Positions 1 to 8,897 are shown, counted from the stretch's first letter. The stretch: 33,073 bases of DNA from Methanobacteriota archaeon (GCA_018691345.1 JABGTJ010000039.1:1-33073), one strand, 5' to 3'. Notes: generated by a model not told the origin, from the sequence alone. Program-made: numbers and translations.

Positions 1-479
1 CAATACTCCGGGTTCACAGAATCCCAATCCCCAGCTTTACGCTCGTTCTTCTGCCACTCTTCTTCCATGGAGTTGAGAGCAGGATGAAGGTGCGCTTTGA
101 GCCGTTCTATAGCCCATGAGCGCAAATCATCAATTGTCGAAGGGAGCATGTTGTCTGGTAAACTCAGCAGTCTTTCTGCTGGCCATGGGTCAAGGCTCGT
201 TCGACTCGGCACTCCTTTTTCATCGAGAGGTATTGCAGAAATGGTGTCAGAGGAAGCTTTTGCCACCAACAAAGCCGGAGATTCCATGAGCATTCGGCAG
301 AATACCTCTTCAACAGCCCTTCCGACGTACAGAACAGGGATTTGAGGCATCTTGAATCGACGCACTTTCTCGTAGAACCACAACCGAGGGCATGAGCGAT
401 ATGCGTTGACTTGGCTTGAGGAGAGACGGTTGTAAGGGCCGACGGAATCGTCTAATGGCTGAGCGAGTCGAACGGGCAT
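1..479 (-). CDS. RecB/Cas4-like PD-(D/E)XK nuclease, second copy (3' part outside window)
   Basis: The minus-strand frame opens with ATG at 479 and runs off the left edge, so about 159 N-terminal residues are visible. They begin MPVRLAQPL and contain LSSSQVNAYRSCPRLWFYEK (about residues 19-38). That is the usual start of RecB/Cas4-family exonuclease domains: a short helix, then a Cys that binds an Fe-S cluster in the Cas4, AddB and Dna2 families. Cys30 lies at exactly the same position as Cys30 of the neighbouring nuclease, and both proteins begin MPV, so the two genes look like diverged tandem paralogues. The catalytic E...DxK and QxxxY motifs would lie beyond the window. The start is 47 bases downstream of the neighbour's stop, past a T6 tract, so the gene may have its own promoter. 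The family call rests on the N-terminal motif only. Confidence 0.7.
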   Translation of the reverse strand, partial: MPVRLAQPLDDSVGPYNRLSSSQVNAYRSCPRLWFYEKVRRFKMPQIPVLYVGRAVEEVFCRMLMESPALLVAKASSDTISAIPLDEKGVPSRTSLDPWPAERLLSLPDNMLPSTIDDLRSWAIERLKAHLHPALNSMEEEWQKNERKAGDWDSVNPEY

Positions 480-520
480 AGGGGTGAGTGTTTTGTCGAA
501 TGTTCTTGAACCCTACTCTC

Positions 521-526
521 AAAAAA
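521..526 (-). terminator. T6 tract after the nuclease stop codon, possible archaeal terminator
   Basis: On the minus strand the nuclease stop TAA is followed directly by six T residues. Archaeal RNA polymerase, helped by termination factors, often stops at short T tracts. Because the next gene starts 42 bases further on, this could separate the two nuclease genes into different transcripts or only reduce read-through. The tract is short and no hairpin accompanies it. Confidence 0.3.
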
Positions 527-2290
527 TTAATCCTTCACTTCCAAACGCGTCTTTCTTGAATCAATTCGCAATTGCGGTAAACCGGCTCTCCAGCCGATTT
601 CAGCAGCCATTAATTTCAAGCGTTGTCCCGGCCGCAGGGACTCCATTTGCCCGGTAATACTCGAGCCGAAAGATGCCACTTCAACTACTGAATGCCCGTC
701 CCAAAGATGAACATTCATCATTGTCCAAGGTTTTGCATCAAGTCGAACACCTGAACGTTTTCTCACGCTCAAAATGATACCTTCAACATTTGCCCTAGTA
801 CGCAACAATCCAATGCGAGTGGTACGTTCTGACAATTGTGCCGAGGTGTTTGAGAACTCTTCCAGTGCTTCTGCAAGAGGGAGAATACGAGTTCTTGAAT
901 CAACGTATAGGCGAGGAGAACCCCTCCAAACACCTGGTAAAGCATCGAGAATGACAATGTCTCCGTTTGGTTCATCGTGCAGCAATGGATAGGAACCCGG
1001 CTCACTTTCTTCTACAGTGATTTGTGCACCTCCGGCGACCAGCATAGCGCCCAGTACCGGCTCTCCGAAGTGGTTCGGCAATGGACCCCACGCTCCGGTG
1101 AACTTTCCTTGAACACTGACGCGTTCTGGAATCGAAGACAACAACTCACTTGGTGGAGTAAGCTCGATGTCTCGAACAGAAGTGATGTTTGAAAGAAGTT
1201 CTTCCCCGTACCATTCACCTTCACTGCTCCGAGACAAACTGCACCAGTGGCATCCAGCAGCACTGCCGTCGCAAGCATCAGATGGAAGAGCTGGCAAAGT
1301 TGCTGGTCCTGAGCCCATGTTCTGCATTTGTGCATTGATTTCAAAAAATTCTTCACCCATCTCTGGATAATCGGTTTTTTCTGGAGCGTCGTACATCACT
1401 TTGTGAGGGCCATTAAGATACCATCCTTCCATCCCATCAACGCATTGTCCATCATGCGTTTCATGCCAAAGCCAAGCATAGAATCGAAGTTGATGTTGGA
1501 GTGATTCTGCAAATCGAGAACTCGGATCGCCAGATTTGATATCGATTAAACGGATTCGACCGTCCCAGCGTAAGACTAAATCCAATTCTCCAGCAGCCCA
1601 GCTCTCTGGATGGAAAAGGCGTTGAGGTTGATGCACCCGAGGGTCTTTCATCCACGGACGAGCAATATCCCAAGCCTCATTCCAAGTCACAGGTGTATCC
1701 TGATGAGACCATTGCATGGACTGTTCAGGGTCGGACCAGGTACGTAGAGAATAATTCCGAACCTTGTCAGGAACCGGGAAGCGAGGTTCGTCACCCCATG
1801 CAGGTGAAGGTACGGTGAAGGGTTGGTCTCCAGAACGGAAAGCCTCTAGATATGGGCCACCGTTCATGGCGTAACAGGATTCAACCTCCGAAATGAACAA
1901 TTCAAGCCCATAGTGTAGGCGTGACTCAAACGATTCAATTTCGACGTCATCCCATGATGTGTCTGGAGCGTACCAGAGTCCTTCATCCCACAACTTCTTT
2001 CCTTCCAAAAGCGCTTCCTCAGCAGCACGAGGGATATGGGAGGCAATCCATGATTTCAGTTGCTCCAAAGATTCAATCTCGATGTTTGGACGTCGCATCA
2101 TAAGCCCGCACAAGGCATCTTCCAAAACAATACCAATCACTTGCGAAGGGCGGAGCGGTCCAGATATTCCAACTTTCGAACCAAGGAACCATTGACGTTT
2201 ACATCGCAAAAAGGTGGTAAGACCGCTCGCTGAGATTCGAGATCGAGAACGACCTAATGGCCCTCCGAGTGGTGGAATTCCAACAGGCAT
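527..2290 (-). CDS. RecB/Cas4-like PD-(D/E)XK exonuclease with predicted Fe-S cluster
   Basis: The 587-residue protein carries the full PD-(D/E)XK nuclease signature: GELDLVL (E235, D237), LIDIKSG (D250, K252) and the RecB-type QxxxY box (Q267, Y271). Cys30, Cys340, Cys347 and Cys350 resemble the four-Cys [4Fe-4S] staple of Cas4, AddB and Dna2. However, the C-terminal trio is spaced C-x6-C-x2-C rather than the familiar C-x2-C-x5-C. The last 100 residues or so (GIILSVRKRSG, VVEVASFG, LRPGQRLKLMAAEIGW) look beta-rich and OB-like. The likely role is an ssDNA/dsDNA exonuclease in repair or processing; no helicase domain is fused. The start lies 13 bases after the rli1 stop, so the two genes are probably co-transcribed, and a paralogue follows downstream. 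A defence role is possible but nothing nearby shows it. The nuclease fold is secure; the specific function is unknown. Confidence 0.82.
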   Translation of the reverse strand: MPVGIPPLGGPLGRSRSRISASGLTTFLRCKRQWFLGSKVGISGPLRPSQVIGIVLEDALCGLMMRRPNIEIESLEQLKSWIASHIPRAAEEALLEGKKLWDEGLWYAPDTSWDDVEIESFESRLHYGLELFISEVESCYAMNGGPYLEAFRSGDQPFTVPSPAWGDEPRFPVPDKVRNYSLRTWSDPEQSMQWSHQDTPVTWNEAWDIARPWMKDPRVHQPQRLFHPESWAAGELDLVLRWDGRIRLIDIKSGDPSSRFAESLQHQLRFYAWLWHETHDGQCVDGMEGWYLNGPHKVMYDAPEKTDYPEMGEEFFEINAQMQNMGSGPATLPALPSDACDGSAAGCHWCSLSRSSEGEWYGEELLSNITSVRDIELTPPSELLSSIPERVSVQGKFTGAWGPLPNHFGEPVLGAMLVAGGAQITVEESEPGSYPLLHDEPNGDIVILDALPGVWRGSPRLYVDSRTRILPLAEALEEFSNTSAQLSERTTRIGLLRTRANVEGIILSVRKRSGVRLDAKPWTMMNVHLWDGHSVVEVASFGSSITGQMESLRPGQRLKLMAAEIGWRAGLPQLRIDSRKTRLEVKD

Positions 2291-2303
2291 CAGGCATCAC
2301 ATC

Positions 2304-4082
2304 TCAATGGTCAAACGAATAGAAATCGCCAACTCCACGCTGCTCCCTGTCTTTCCGGCTTTCCATTTTGTTGATACGTGGGCGTTTTGAATCGTGGTCA
2401 CGCCGGAAGGTCACATTAACACCTTCGAGGAAACGATTCATTCCCTCGCGAAGTTTGAACGGACCTTCGGCTTTACCGTGTACGCCACCTTCACCTTCAA
2501 AGACAAGTAAAGAATCACTTACAATGTCAATGAAGTAGACATCGTGGTCAATTACGAACGCCGATTTCTCATTGGCCTCCATTGTTCTTCGAATCGCTTT
2601 AGCAGCCTCCATTCGTGCGTTTGCGTCCAGATGAGCCGACGGTTCATCGAGCAGATACAAGTCGGCTTCTCGACCGAGACAAATAGCAATCGAGACCGCT
2701 TGGCGTTCACCACCTGACAACTTTTTGACACGCTTAGGGAGTAGTTGGTCAACACCTAATGCTCGAATTACATTGACGTTGTATTCACCTACACGCCACT
2801 TTGGACCAATCTCACTGTCCAGCCACAGTTGGACACTGCAGTCCATATCTACATCGATATGCTGTGGTTTGTAAGAAATAGTTGCGTTTTCAGTAACCCA
2901 TCCGTCATCGTAACCGTGTTCACCAGCCAAGACTTTGATCATCGTCGATTTCCCTGTACCGTTCGGCCCAACAACACCAACAACTTCTGAGCGGTGAACT
3001 GCACCTTCTCCAGTTGTTAATTGGAAATCTCCCAGTTTTTTTGTTAGCCCTCCCCATGAAACAACTTCGGAACCTATTTCGGAAACTCGGTCACTGTGGT
3101 TAAGAAATTTGATGGGCTTATCTCGAATTCGAACGTTTTGTTCAGGAAGGAAACCATCGAGGTAGGTGTTAATCGCTTGCCGAGTGGTTCTTGCTGGAGT
3201 AAAAATCCCGAAGGCACCTTTCTTACCGTAGACAATGTGGACCAAGTCAGCTAGAACATCCAGGACTGCGAGGTCGTGTTCGATGACAATGACTCTCTTT
3301 GTTTCGGCTAATTTTTGGATAATTCGAACGATTCGCATGCGTTCATGAATGTCCAGATACGAGGAAGGCTCGTCGAAGAAATACACATCCACATCTCGTA
3401 AAAGTGTAGCACAAATTGCCATCCTTTGTAATTCTCCACCGGACAATTGCTGAACAGTTCGTTCAAGAAGATGGTCGATTCCCAAATCTCTTGTTAATTG
3501 TTCGAACATGTTCCGTTCATCAACACGAGAGAGTAGATCTCGAACAGTGCCCTTGATTTTCTTAGGAAGTCGGTCAACGTTTTGAGGCTTGAGGGCAACA
3601 CGAACATCACCGTTTTTGACTGCAACGAAGAAGTCACGTAATTCACCTCGAGGAAGCGATTCAATGACATCTTCCCAGTCTGCATCCTTATTGAGCCAAT
3701 CACCAAGATTGGGAATCATTCGTCCTGAAAGAGCATTGATTGCTGTCGACTTACCCATGCCGTTTGGACCGAGTATACCGACTACGCTTTCTTTTGAAGG
3801 AGTTGGGAGTCGGAATAATCGAAAACCATTCATCGAATACCGGTGAATCATGTCCGTTTCCAACTCGCTTGGGAGTTGCTCGATAATGAGTGCATCGTGA
3901 GGACATTTGTTGATGCAAATTCCGCATCCAATACAGAGGCTTTCAGAAATATGAGGCTTTCCTGTTTTCTCATCGAGAATAATGCATTCTTGACCGTTAC
4001 GAACCGGTGGACAAAAGGCGTGACACTCATCGTTGCACTTCTTTGGTTGACAATTGTCTTCTTTGAGGACTGCGACTCTCAT
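2304..4082 (-). CDS. rli1: Rli1/ABCE1 ribosome-recycling ATPase
   Basis: This 592-residue protein is the archaeal ABCE1, which splits ribosomes after termination. The N-terminal Fe-S domain has two cysteine sets: C11, C16, C20, C24 and C50, C53, C56, C60 (ending CP), for two [4Fe-4S] clusters. Two ABC modules follow. The first has Walker A GPNGMGKST at 105-113, signature LSGGELQR near 213 and DEP near 237. The second has Walker A GPNGTGKST at 372-380, signature LSGGERQA near 455 and DEPSAHLD near 479. Length and order match the family. The ATG at 4082 is preceded by a strong ribosome-binding site (GGAGGTG). The gene follows L10e by 114 bases containing two hairpins and is followed 13 bases later by a nuclease, giving a translation gene pair with a repair-type gene attached. 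Confidence 0.97.
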   Translation of the reverse strand: MRVAVLKEDNCQPKKCNDECHAFCPPVRNGQECIILDEKTGKPHISESLCIGCGICINKCPHDALIIEQLPSELETDMIHRYSMNGFRLFRLPTPSKESVVGILGPNGMGKSTAINALSGRMIPNLGDWLNKDADWEDVIESLPRGELRDFFVAVKNGDVRVALKPQNVDRLPKKIKGTVRDLLSRVDERNMFEQLTRDLGIDHLLERTVQQLSGGELQRMAICATLLRDVDVYFFDEPSSYLDIHERMRIVRIIQKLAETKRVIVIEHDLAVLDVLADLVHIVYGKKGAFGIFTPARTTRQAINTYLDGFLPEQNVRIRDKPIKFLNHSDRVSEIGSEVVSWGGLTKKLGDFQLTTGEGAVHRSEVVGVVGPNGTGKSTMIKVLAGEHGYDDGWVTENATISYKPQHIDVDMDCSVQLWLDSEIGPKWRVGEYNVNVIRALGVDQLLPKRVKKLSGGERQAVSIAICLGREADLYLLDEPSAHLDANARMEAAKAIRRTMEANEKSAFVIDHDVYFIDIVSDSLLVFEGEGGVHGKAEGPFKLREGMNRFLEGVNVTFRRDHDSKRPRINKMESRKDREQRGVGDFYSFDH

Positions 4083-4152
4083 TCATTCACCTCCATTTGC
4101 TGTAATGTTCGCTTTTTGTTCGGACTTAAGGAACTCTCGCCCAATAAGCCTC

Positions 4153-4192
4153 AACAAACGAGGTTTGTTCGACATTGGGCTTGGGCCCAATG
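4153..4192. promoter_or_regulatory. Two tandem inverted repeats between L10e and rli1
   Basis: Arms AACAAAC (4153-4159) and GTTTGTT (4163-4169) pair perfectly around a 3-base loop. Four bases further, CATTGGGC (4173-4180) and GCCCAATG (4185-4192) pair perfectly around TTGG. The second hairpin begins 4 bases after the L10e stop codon on the minus strand. Together they could end or attenuate the L10e transcript, stabilise its 3' end, or form an operator for rli1. No long T tract follows, so a classical terminator is not clearly shown. Confidence 0.5.
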
Positions 4193-4196
4193 GGTT

Positions 4197-4736
4197 TCAA
4201 ATGAGTCCCTTGAGGTGCTCGTGTCCCTTGATCAGACGAACTGTACAAGGTGTTGGGAATTTCATGCTTGCCTTGCGGAGTGCATCTCGAGCGGTAAGGT
4301 AGTTCTCTGGATTTACTTGCAGAGAGATGACTCGTTGGCCTCGCTTTACACGGGCTGCGGTTCCAACGTTCTTTCCGAAAGCACATCGCATACCCTGTGA
4401 TACACGGTCAGCACCTGCTCCAGTTGCTTGCTTGTTTTCACGGAGAACATGGTGCGGGAAGGTGTGGACACGGAGAGCGTATCCTTGGGTTCCCGCAATC
4501 TTACGGATGGTCGAGTTAGAAATAACACGGGCTGCTTCGAGGGCAGTGTGGCGAATCTGACAGTTGTTGTCAGCACGAAGTTCCATGACGACAGGGAACA
4601 ATCCTGTCTCCGCAGCAACACGGTTTCCAGCGTGGAACGACTGGATTCTGTTGTTTGGCACACCGCCGATGTACTTACGTCGGGTGTAGGCAGGACCTTT
4701 GAGGCGGCGATACATAGATGCTGGTTTACGTGCCAT
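4197..4736 (-). CDS. rpl10e: Ribosomal protein L10e (uL16)
   Basis: The 179-residue product begins MARKPASMYRRLKGPAYTRR and contains RKYIGGVP, SFHAGN and the basic, glycine-rich segments typical of archaeal L10e (the uL16 family), a large-subunit protein near the peptidyl-transferase and GTPase-associated centres. An ATG lies 10 codons further upstream, but the family normally starts at MARKP. A GGAG about 8 bases before the ATG at 4736 supports that start. The gene is divergent from the membrane protein at 4887, with 150 bases between them holding both promoters. A TATA-like GATAAAGG on the minus strand lies near 4777. Rli1 follows downstream, so two ribosome-related genes are adjacent. Confidence 0.96.
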   Translation of the reverse strand: MARKPASMYRRLKGPAYTRRKYIGGVPNNRIQSFHAGNRVAAETGLFPVVMELRADNNCQIRHTALEAARVISNSTIRKIAGTQGYALRVHTFPHHVLRENKQATGAGADRVSQGMRCAFGKNVGTAARVKRGQRVISLQVNPENYLTARDALRKASMKFPTPCTVRLIKGHEHLKGLI

Positions 4737-4886
4737 GATACTCTCTCCAAGACACTCCTGCGACAAATGTTCCCTTTATCATCTCTCCGCTTCGGCCGTT
4801 GCGGCACGAAATCATGTTTTGAGGAAGAACTCCCTCGCTTCTTATTCAACAAAAGGTTTCATGTGCTCCTTTCACACCCTGCAATC

Positions 4887-6134
4887 ATGGCGAAGGGGTG
4901 GCGTGGTCTTCTTGAGGAAGAATCAGAACATCAATGGCTCGCCATGGGTGGATTTTTGGTGTTCATTCTCATCGGAGCTTTGTTGATTCAAGGTACATCT
5001 TCGCTCCCGGGTGTCGACTATCGAACCAACGGACTTGACGAAATGGATGGACGGGTATTGGACATCATCTACGGAGATTCAGATACATACACGGCCTTGG
5101 TCCTCAACAACGGCGAAGGAGAACTTTTCCACGTTAACCAAGCAGGTGAGATTCACGATATTGGCGGAGAATACCCCGATGTGCTCGGACTCAATTTCAT
5201 TACCCAATTGCACGATGGCAGCATTGTGGTCTCGCCACAAAACAACACGCTCGACATCGTGCATGTGAACGCTGAGGTTGAACAACGAACCGTACTTTCC
5301 CTCAACGACGGGCAAGAGGCGTTTGACATCCTTGACCTGGCCGAACAGAAATCAGAAGAATCGTACCGATGGCTCGTGGTCACGGACGAAGACGACTCGA
5401 CTGGACTTCGAGGCTTTGGACCTGTTGGGAGTGAGTTGTTGCCAGTCAATGAGCCAATGAAAAATGCAGACTTAACCTCCCCAACTCTTGCTCCAGCAAA
5501 CATTGATTGGAAAATGGTTGAGTCCCTTGGAGACGGACAGTGGATTGCTGTAGGCTCCATGGGCAGTGTTTTCGGAAGCGATGACAGTCCAGCGACTCCA
5601 ACCAAGCACCCAGTGATTGGGTTCATCACATGGAACGACGGACCAACTGCACCAATGCTTACCTCAATCGAAGAAATCGACAAAGGTGAAATCCACTCCC
5701 TGATACGACTCGACAATGGAACAATCCTCGCTGCAGGAACCGATTCTGCTGTGCATATTGCCAAGGATCGAACAACCACCGCCATCGATGTTGCCAGCGT
5801 TTCATCATCACTGGATGAAAACGGTAAGGTCTGGATGCTTGGAAGTAAAGGAAGTACATCCGTGATGCGGTTGGTTGATGGTGAAATGGAAACTTTACCG
5901 TTGTCTCGCCCAATTCCGCTCAATGTCGAGGTATCGGATGTTTCGAACGATGTCCTTTATGCCCACGGCGTCAACAACAACGGCGATCCCGTAACCTACT
6001 CCATTGACACCCTGGCAATAGGCTCTATAGAGAGTGGACGAGGATTTTTGAACCTCATGTTTGTAGGTGTTTCAAGTGTAGTCCTTGGTGTAATGTTATG
6101 GATTGGAAGCAAGAGATTGATTCAAAATCAATGA
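4887..6134 (+). CDS. Membrane-anchored, propeller-like extracellular protein of unknown function
   Basis: The 415-residue protein starts MAKGWRGLLEEE. It has one transmembrane segment near the N-terminus (about 18-36, MGGFLVFILIGALLI) and a second near the C-terminus (about 387-406, LMFVGVSSVVLGVMLW), followed by a short basic tail. The roughly 340 residues between are acidic, almost free of Cys, and repeat a pattern of beta strands with turns such as LHDGSIVV, LGDGQWIAVG, LDNGTILAAG and DENGKVWMLG. That pattern suggests a beta-propeller displayed outside the cell between two anchors. No catalytic motif was recognised. The frame stays open upstream to 4428, but that stretch is antisense to L10e and not protein-like, so the ATG at 4887 is chosen. 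The gene ends about 100 bases before mutS. Function unknown; sensing or surface binding are guesses. Confidence 0.8.
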   Translation: MAKGWRGLLEEESEHQWLAMGGFLVFILIGALLIQGTSSLPGVDYRTNGLDEMDGRVLDIIYGDSDTYTALVLNNGEGELFHVNQAGEIHDIGGEYPDVLGLNFITQLHDGSIVVSPQNNTLDIVHVNAEVEQRTVLSLNDGQEAFDILDLAEQKSEESYRWLVVTDEDDSTGLRGFGPVGSELLPVNEPMKNADLTSPTLAPANIDWKMVESLGDGQWIAVGSMGSVFGSDDSPATPTKHPVIGFITWNDGPTAPMLTSIEEIDKGEIHSLIRLDNGTILAAGTDSAVHIAKDRTTTAIDVASVSSSLDENGKVWMLGSKGSTSVMRLVDGEMETLPLSRPIPLNVEVSDVSNDVLYAHGVNNNGDPVTYSIDTLAIGSIESGRGFLNLMFVGVSSVVLGVMLWIGSKRLIQNQ

Positions 6135-6242
6135 TGTTCAATCTTAACCAGAAAACAGCACTTCGTTCTTGACAGCGCGAGAACCTTCATGTGCTCTCGG
6201 CAACGACAGGAAACTCCAGCGAGAGCAAGGAGTGTATCGAGT

Positions 6243-8897
6243 ATGGCAAAAAGGGGGATGATGGACCAATTCATGGACATCAAGGAAGAACACCCCGATA
6301 CCATTCTATTCTTCAGAATGGGGGACTTTTACGAATTGTTCCATGAAGATGCTGTAGTTGGTTCCGAAGTCCTAGGACTCGCCCTCACCTCCCGGGACAA
6401 AAAAGCAGCAAAGCCCATTCAAATGGCCGGTTTCCCTTGGCACGCTCTGGAAGATAACCTTCGAGTCATGCTCAAAGCTGGCCACAAAGTTACCGTGGCT
6501 GAACAGGAGCAGGAACTCAGAGAAGGAGCAAAACTTCTGGAACGGATTGTCACTCGAGTCTACACACCCGGTAGCCTGTATGAAGAATCATTACTTGGTA
6601 CCGACGAACGTTCTCTCTTGGTTTCTGTAACTCTTAGTAAAGCAGCACTCGGACTCGGAATATTCGATGCTTCGACTGGACAAGCATGGGCTTCAAATCT
6701 TGAAGGCGATGACCGATTCGCTCGAGCCTTAGACGAGATTATGCGTTGGAGACCGACGGAAATTGTCGTGTCTCCAAAAGATGCGGAAGACGATGCGTTA
6801 TGTGCTCTTTTTTCGCACTTAGATGGTGTTCTAATCAGCCAACATCGAGCCAGCGAAACGAAACGCAGAAATCGTTTGGAAAAAGTGCTCAAGGTGGCTG
6901 ACTTAGGCCATTTGGATTTGGACGATGCACCCTTAGCTCTCGCCGCTGCTGGACTTGCAGCAGACTATCTAGCGACCATGCATATTGCAGATGAAGTGCC
7001 CATACGCGACATTGAGGTGATCGATGAGTCTGGACACTTGGTCCTCGATCAGACCACGCTTCGTAACCTCGAATTGACCTCCACCTTAGCGGGTGAATAC
7101 GAAGGCAGTCTACTCGCCTCACTGAATGCGTGCAGAAGCGCAATGGGCCGGCGTCTGTTGAAAACTTGGATTCTTCGACCACTGTGCAATATTGATGCCA
7201 TTCATGCTCGGCACGAGGCCGTTGGTTCACTCTCCCGCTCCGCTCGGCGCCTGGATGCCATCAGAGATGCTTTACGTGGATTAAGGGACATGGAACGTCT
7301 TGCTACACAACTGGCTTACAACAGGTCCAACGGTCGAGATTTGATGGCGGTTTCCGATGCATTGGAACGCATGCCAGCCATCATTAACTTGTGCCAAGAA
7401 ACAGAGAATCCACTTCTTACGCATCTCTCGAACGACCTTGATTGCTTATCAGACATGGCAGAGGATATCCGCAGAACTCTCGTTGATGAACCCCCTTTGA
7501 GCATCCGAGATGGAGGTTTGATTCGAACTGGATTGAATCAAAGTATTGACCTGCTGAGGGGAACTTCCGCTACGGGGCATTCATGGTTCCGTGAACTGGA
7601 ATCCAAACTGCGCTTAGAGCTAGAGATTCCATCACTCAAAGTTCGTATGAATCGCCAAATTGGATGGTTCATTGAAGTTACAAAGGCCAACGAAAACAAA
7701 GTTCCTGAAGAATGGCGCAGAAAACAACAGATGACGAACGGGTCCCGTTACATTACAACTGAACTGGCGGAGCGTGACGACCTTTTGCTTACCGCAGATA
7801 CAAAAGTGAAAGAACTCGAATACCGAGAATACACAGCATTGAGAGAACGATGCAAAACCCACGCCCAAGCTTTAGCCAACATCGCCGGAAGAGTCGCAGC
7901 CATCGACGTCCTCCAATGCTTTGCTTCTATCGCTCGAACTCGCTCCTGGACTCGTCCTGAACTTACCGAAGGTCACCACCTCAAAGCGGACGGTGCCCGT
8001 CACCCAACGCTTGAAACCCAATCGGGATTCGTACCTAACGATATCCATCTTCAAAAGAAGAGAAACTTTCTCTTGATTACGGGGCCTAACATGGGTGGTA
8101 AATCGACTTACCTCCGCACCACTGCACTGATAACCATCCTCGCTCAATGTGGGAGTTTCGTTCCTGCTAAGAAAGCGAAAATTGGTTTGGTCGATCGTAT
8201 ATTCACCCGCGTCGGAGCCAGCGACGACCTGCGGCGAGGACGTTCGACCTTCATGATGGAAATGATAGAAGTCGCCCATATTCTTCGCCGGGCGACCTCT
8301 CAATCTCTCGTTCTATTGGACGAAATTGGCAGAGGTACGTCTACCTTTGACGGTTTATCGATTGCCTGGTCCGTCACTGAAGACATATGTCGCCGAATTG
8401 GCTCACGTACCTTGTTTGCGACACACTACCATCAACTCATCGGGTTGGAAGGTGAAGTCGATGGTTTGGTGAACGTTCATGTCCAGGTTGCTCAATCTGA
8501 CGGAGAATTGCGTTTCATGCATACCGTCGCTGATGGACCTTGTGACGACTCATACGGCGTTCAAGTCGCGGCTTTGGCTGGACTTCCAAGAGCCGTGGTC
8601 GAGCGAGCATCGGATCTTCTTGCCTTCCTTGAACAACAAGCAGATGGTGCGAAGGCTGGCGAATCCGGTACTCCTTCGTCTCGAGCACAGGGTCAATCGA
8701 GCCTCATGGGCTATTTTGCAGCAGCTGCAATGAATCAATCAAGCCAAACTACGTCTTCACAACCAAGCATCTTACCTGAGCAAAAGAATACTTTAGACTA
8801 CCTAAGTCAAATCGATGCTGACGAACTCTCACCAAAACAAGCACATGATGCACTCTATAGACTAAAGAAACTTCTTGGAGGTGATGGAATTGACTGA
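6243..8897 (+). CDS. mutS: DNA mismatch repair protein MutS (MutS1 type)
   Basis: The 884-residue protein recognises mismatches and small loops. The N-terminal domain has the mismatch-wedging F-x-E motif (GDFYELF; F29, E31), which separates true MutS1 from the non-repair paralogues. The ATPase domain has Walker A GPNMGGKST at 614-622, GRSTFMMEM, the Walker B LLDEIGRGTSTFDG and the ATHYHQL switch. Near the C-terminus, QSSLMGYF (818-825) matches a PCNA-interacting motif. ATG 6243 is chosen because AAGGAG lies 10 bases upstream and the family begins here; the frame is open from 6189 but that extension is not MutS-like. mutL begins inside the last codons, so the two are co-translated. The overall type is bacterial-like, as in other mesophilic archaea that carry MutS/MutL. 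Confidence 0.97.
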   Translation: MAKRGMMDQFMDIKEEHPDTILFFRMGDFYELFHEDAVVGSEVLGLALTSRDKKAAKPIQMAGFPWHALEDNLRVMLKAGHKVTVAEQEQELREGAKLLERIVTRVYTPGSLYEESLLGTDERSLLVSVTLSKAALGLGIFDASTGQAWASNLEGDDRFARALDEIMRWRPTEIVVSPKDAEDDALCALFSHLDGVLISQHRASETKRRNRLEKVLKVADLGHLDLDDAPLALAAAGLAADYLATMHIADEVPIRDIEVIDESGHLVLDQTTLRNLELTSTLAGEYEGSLLASLNACRSAMGRRLLKTWILRPLCNIDAIHARHEAVGSLSRSARRLDAIRDALRGLRDMERLATQLAYNRSNGRDLMAVSDALERMPAIINLCQETENPLLTHLSNDLDCLSDMAEDIRRTLVDEPPLSIRDGGLIRTGLNQSIDLLRGTSATGHSWFRELESKLRLELEIPSLKVRMNRQIGWFIEVTKANENKVPEEWRRKQQMTNGSRYITTELAERDDLLLTADTKVKELEYREYTALRERCKTHAQALANIAGRVAAIDVLQCFASIARTRSWTRPELTEGHHLKADGARHPTLETQSGFVPNDIHLQKKRNFLLITGPNMGGKSTYLRTTALITILAQCGSFVPAKKAKIGLVDRIFTRVGASDDLRRGRSTFMMEMIEVAHILRRATSQSLVLLDEIGRGTSTFDGLSIAWSVTEDICRRIGSRTLFATHYHQLIGLEGEVDGLVNVHVQVAQSDGELRFMHTVADGPCDDSYGVQVAALAGLPRAVVERASDLLAFLEQQADGAKAGESGTPSSRAQGQSSLMGYFAAAAMNQSSQTTSSQPSILPEQKNTLDYLSQIDADELSPKQAHDALYRLKKLLGGDGID

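Noticed and set aside
3843..4400. Plus-strand open frame of about 185 codons opposite rli1 and L10e
   Set aside because: It is fully antisense to two secure genes and crosses their intergenic hairpins; the composition is shadow-like.
4428..4886. Upstream extension of the membrane-protein reading frame
   Set aside because: It runs antisense through L10e and its divergent promoter region, and the sequence is not protein-like. The membrane protein has a natural start at 4887.
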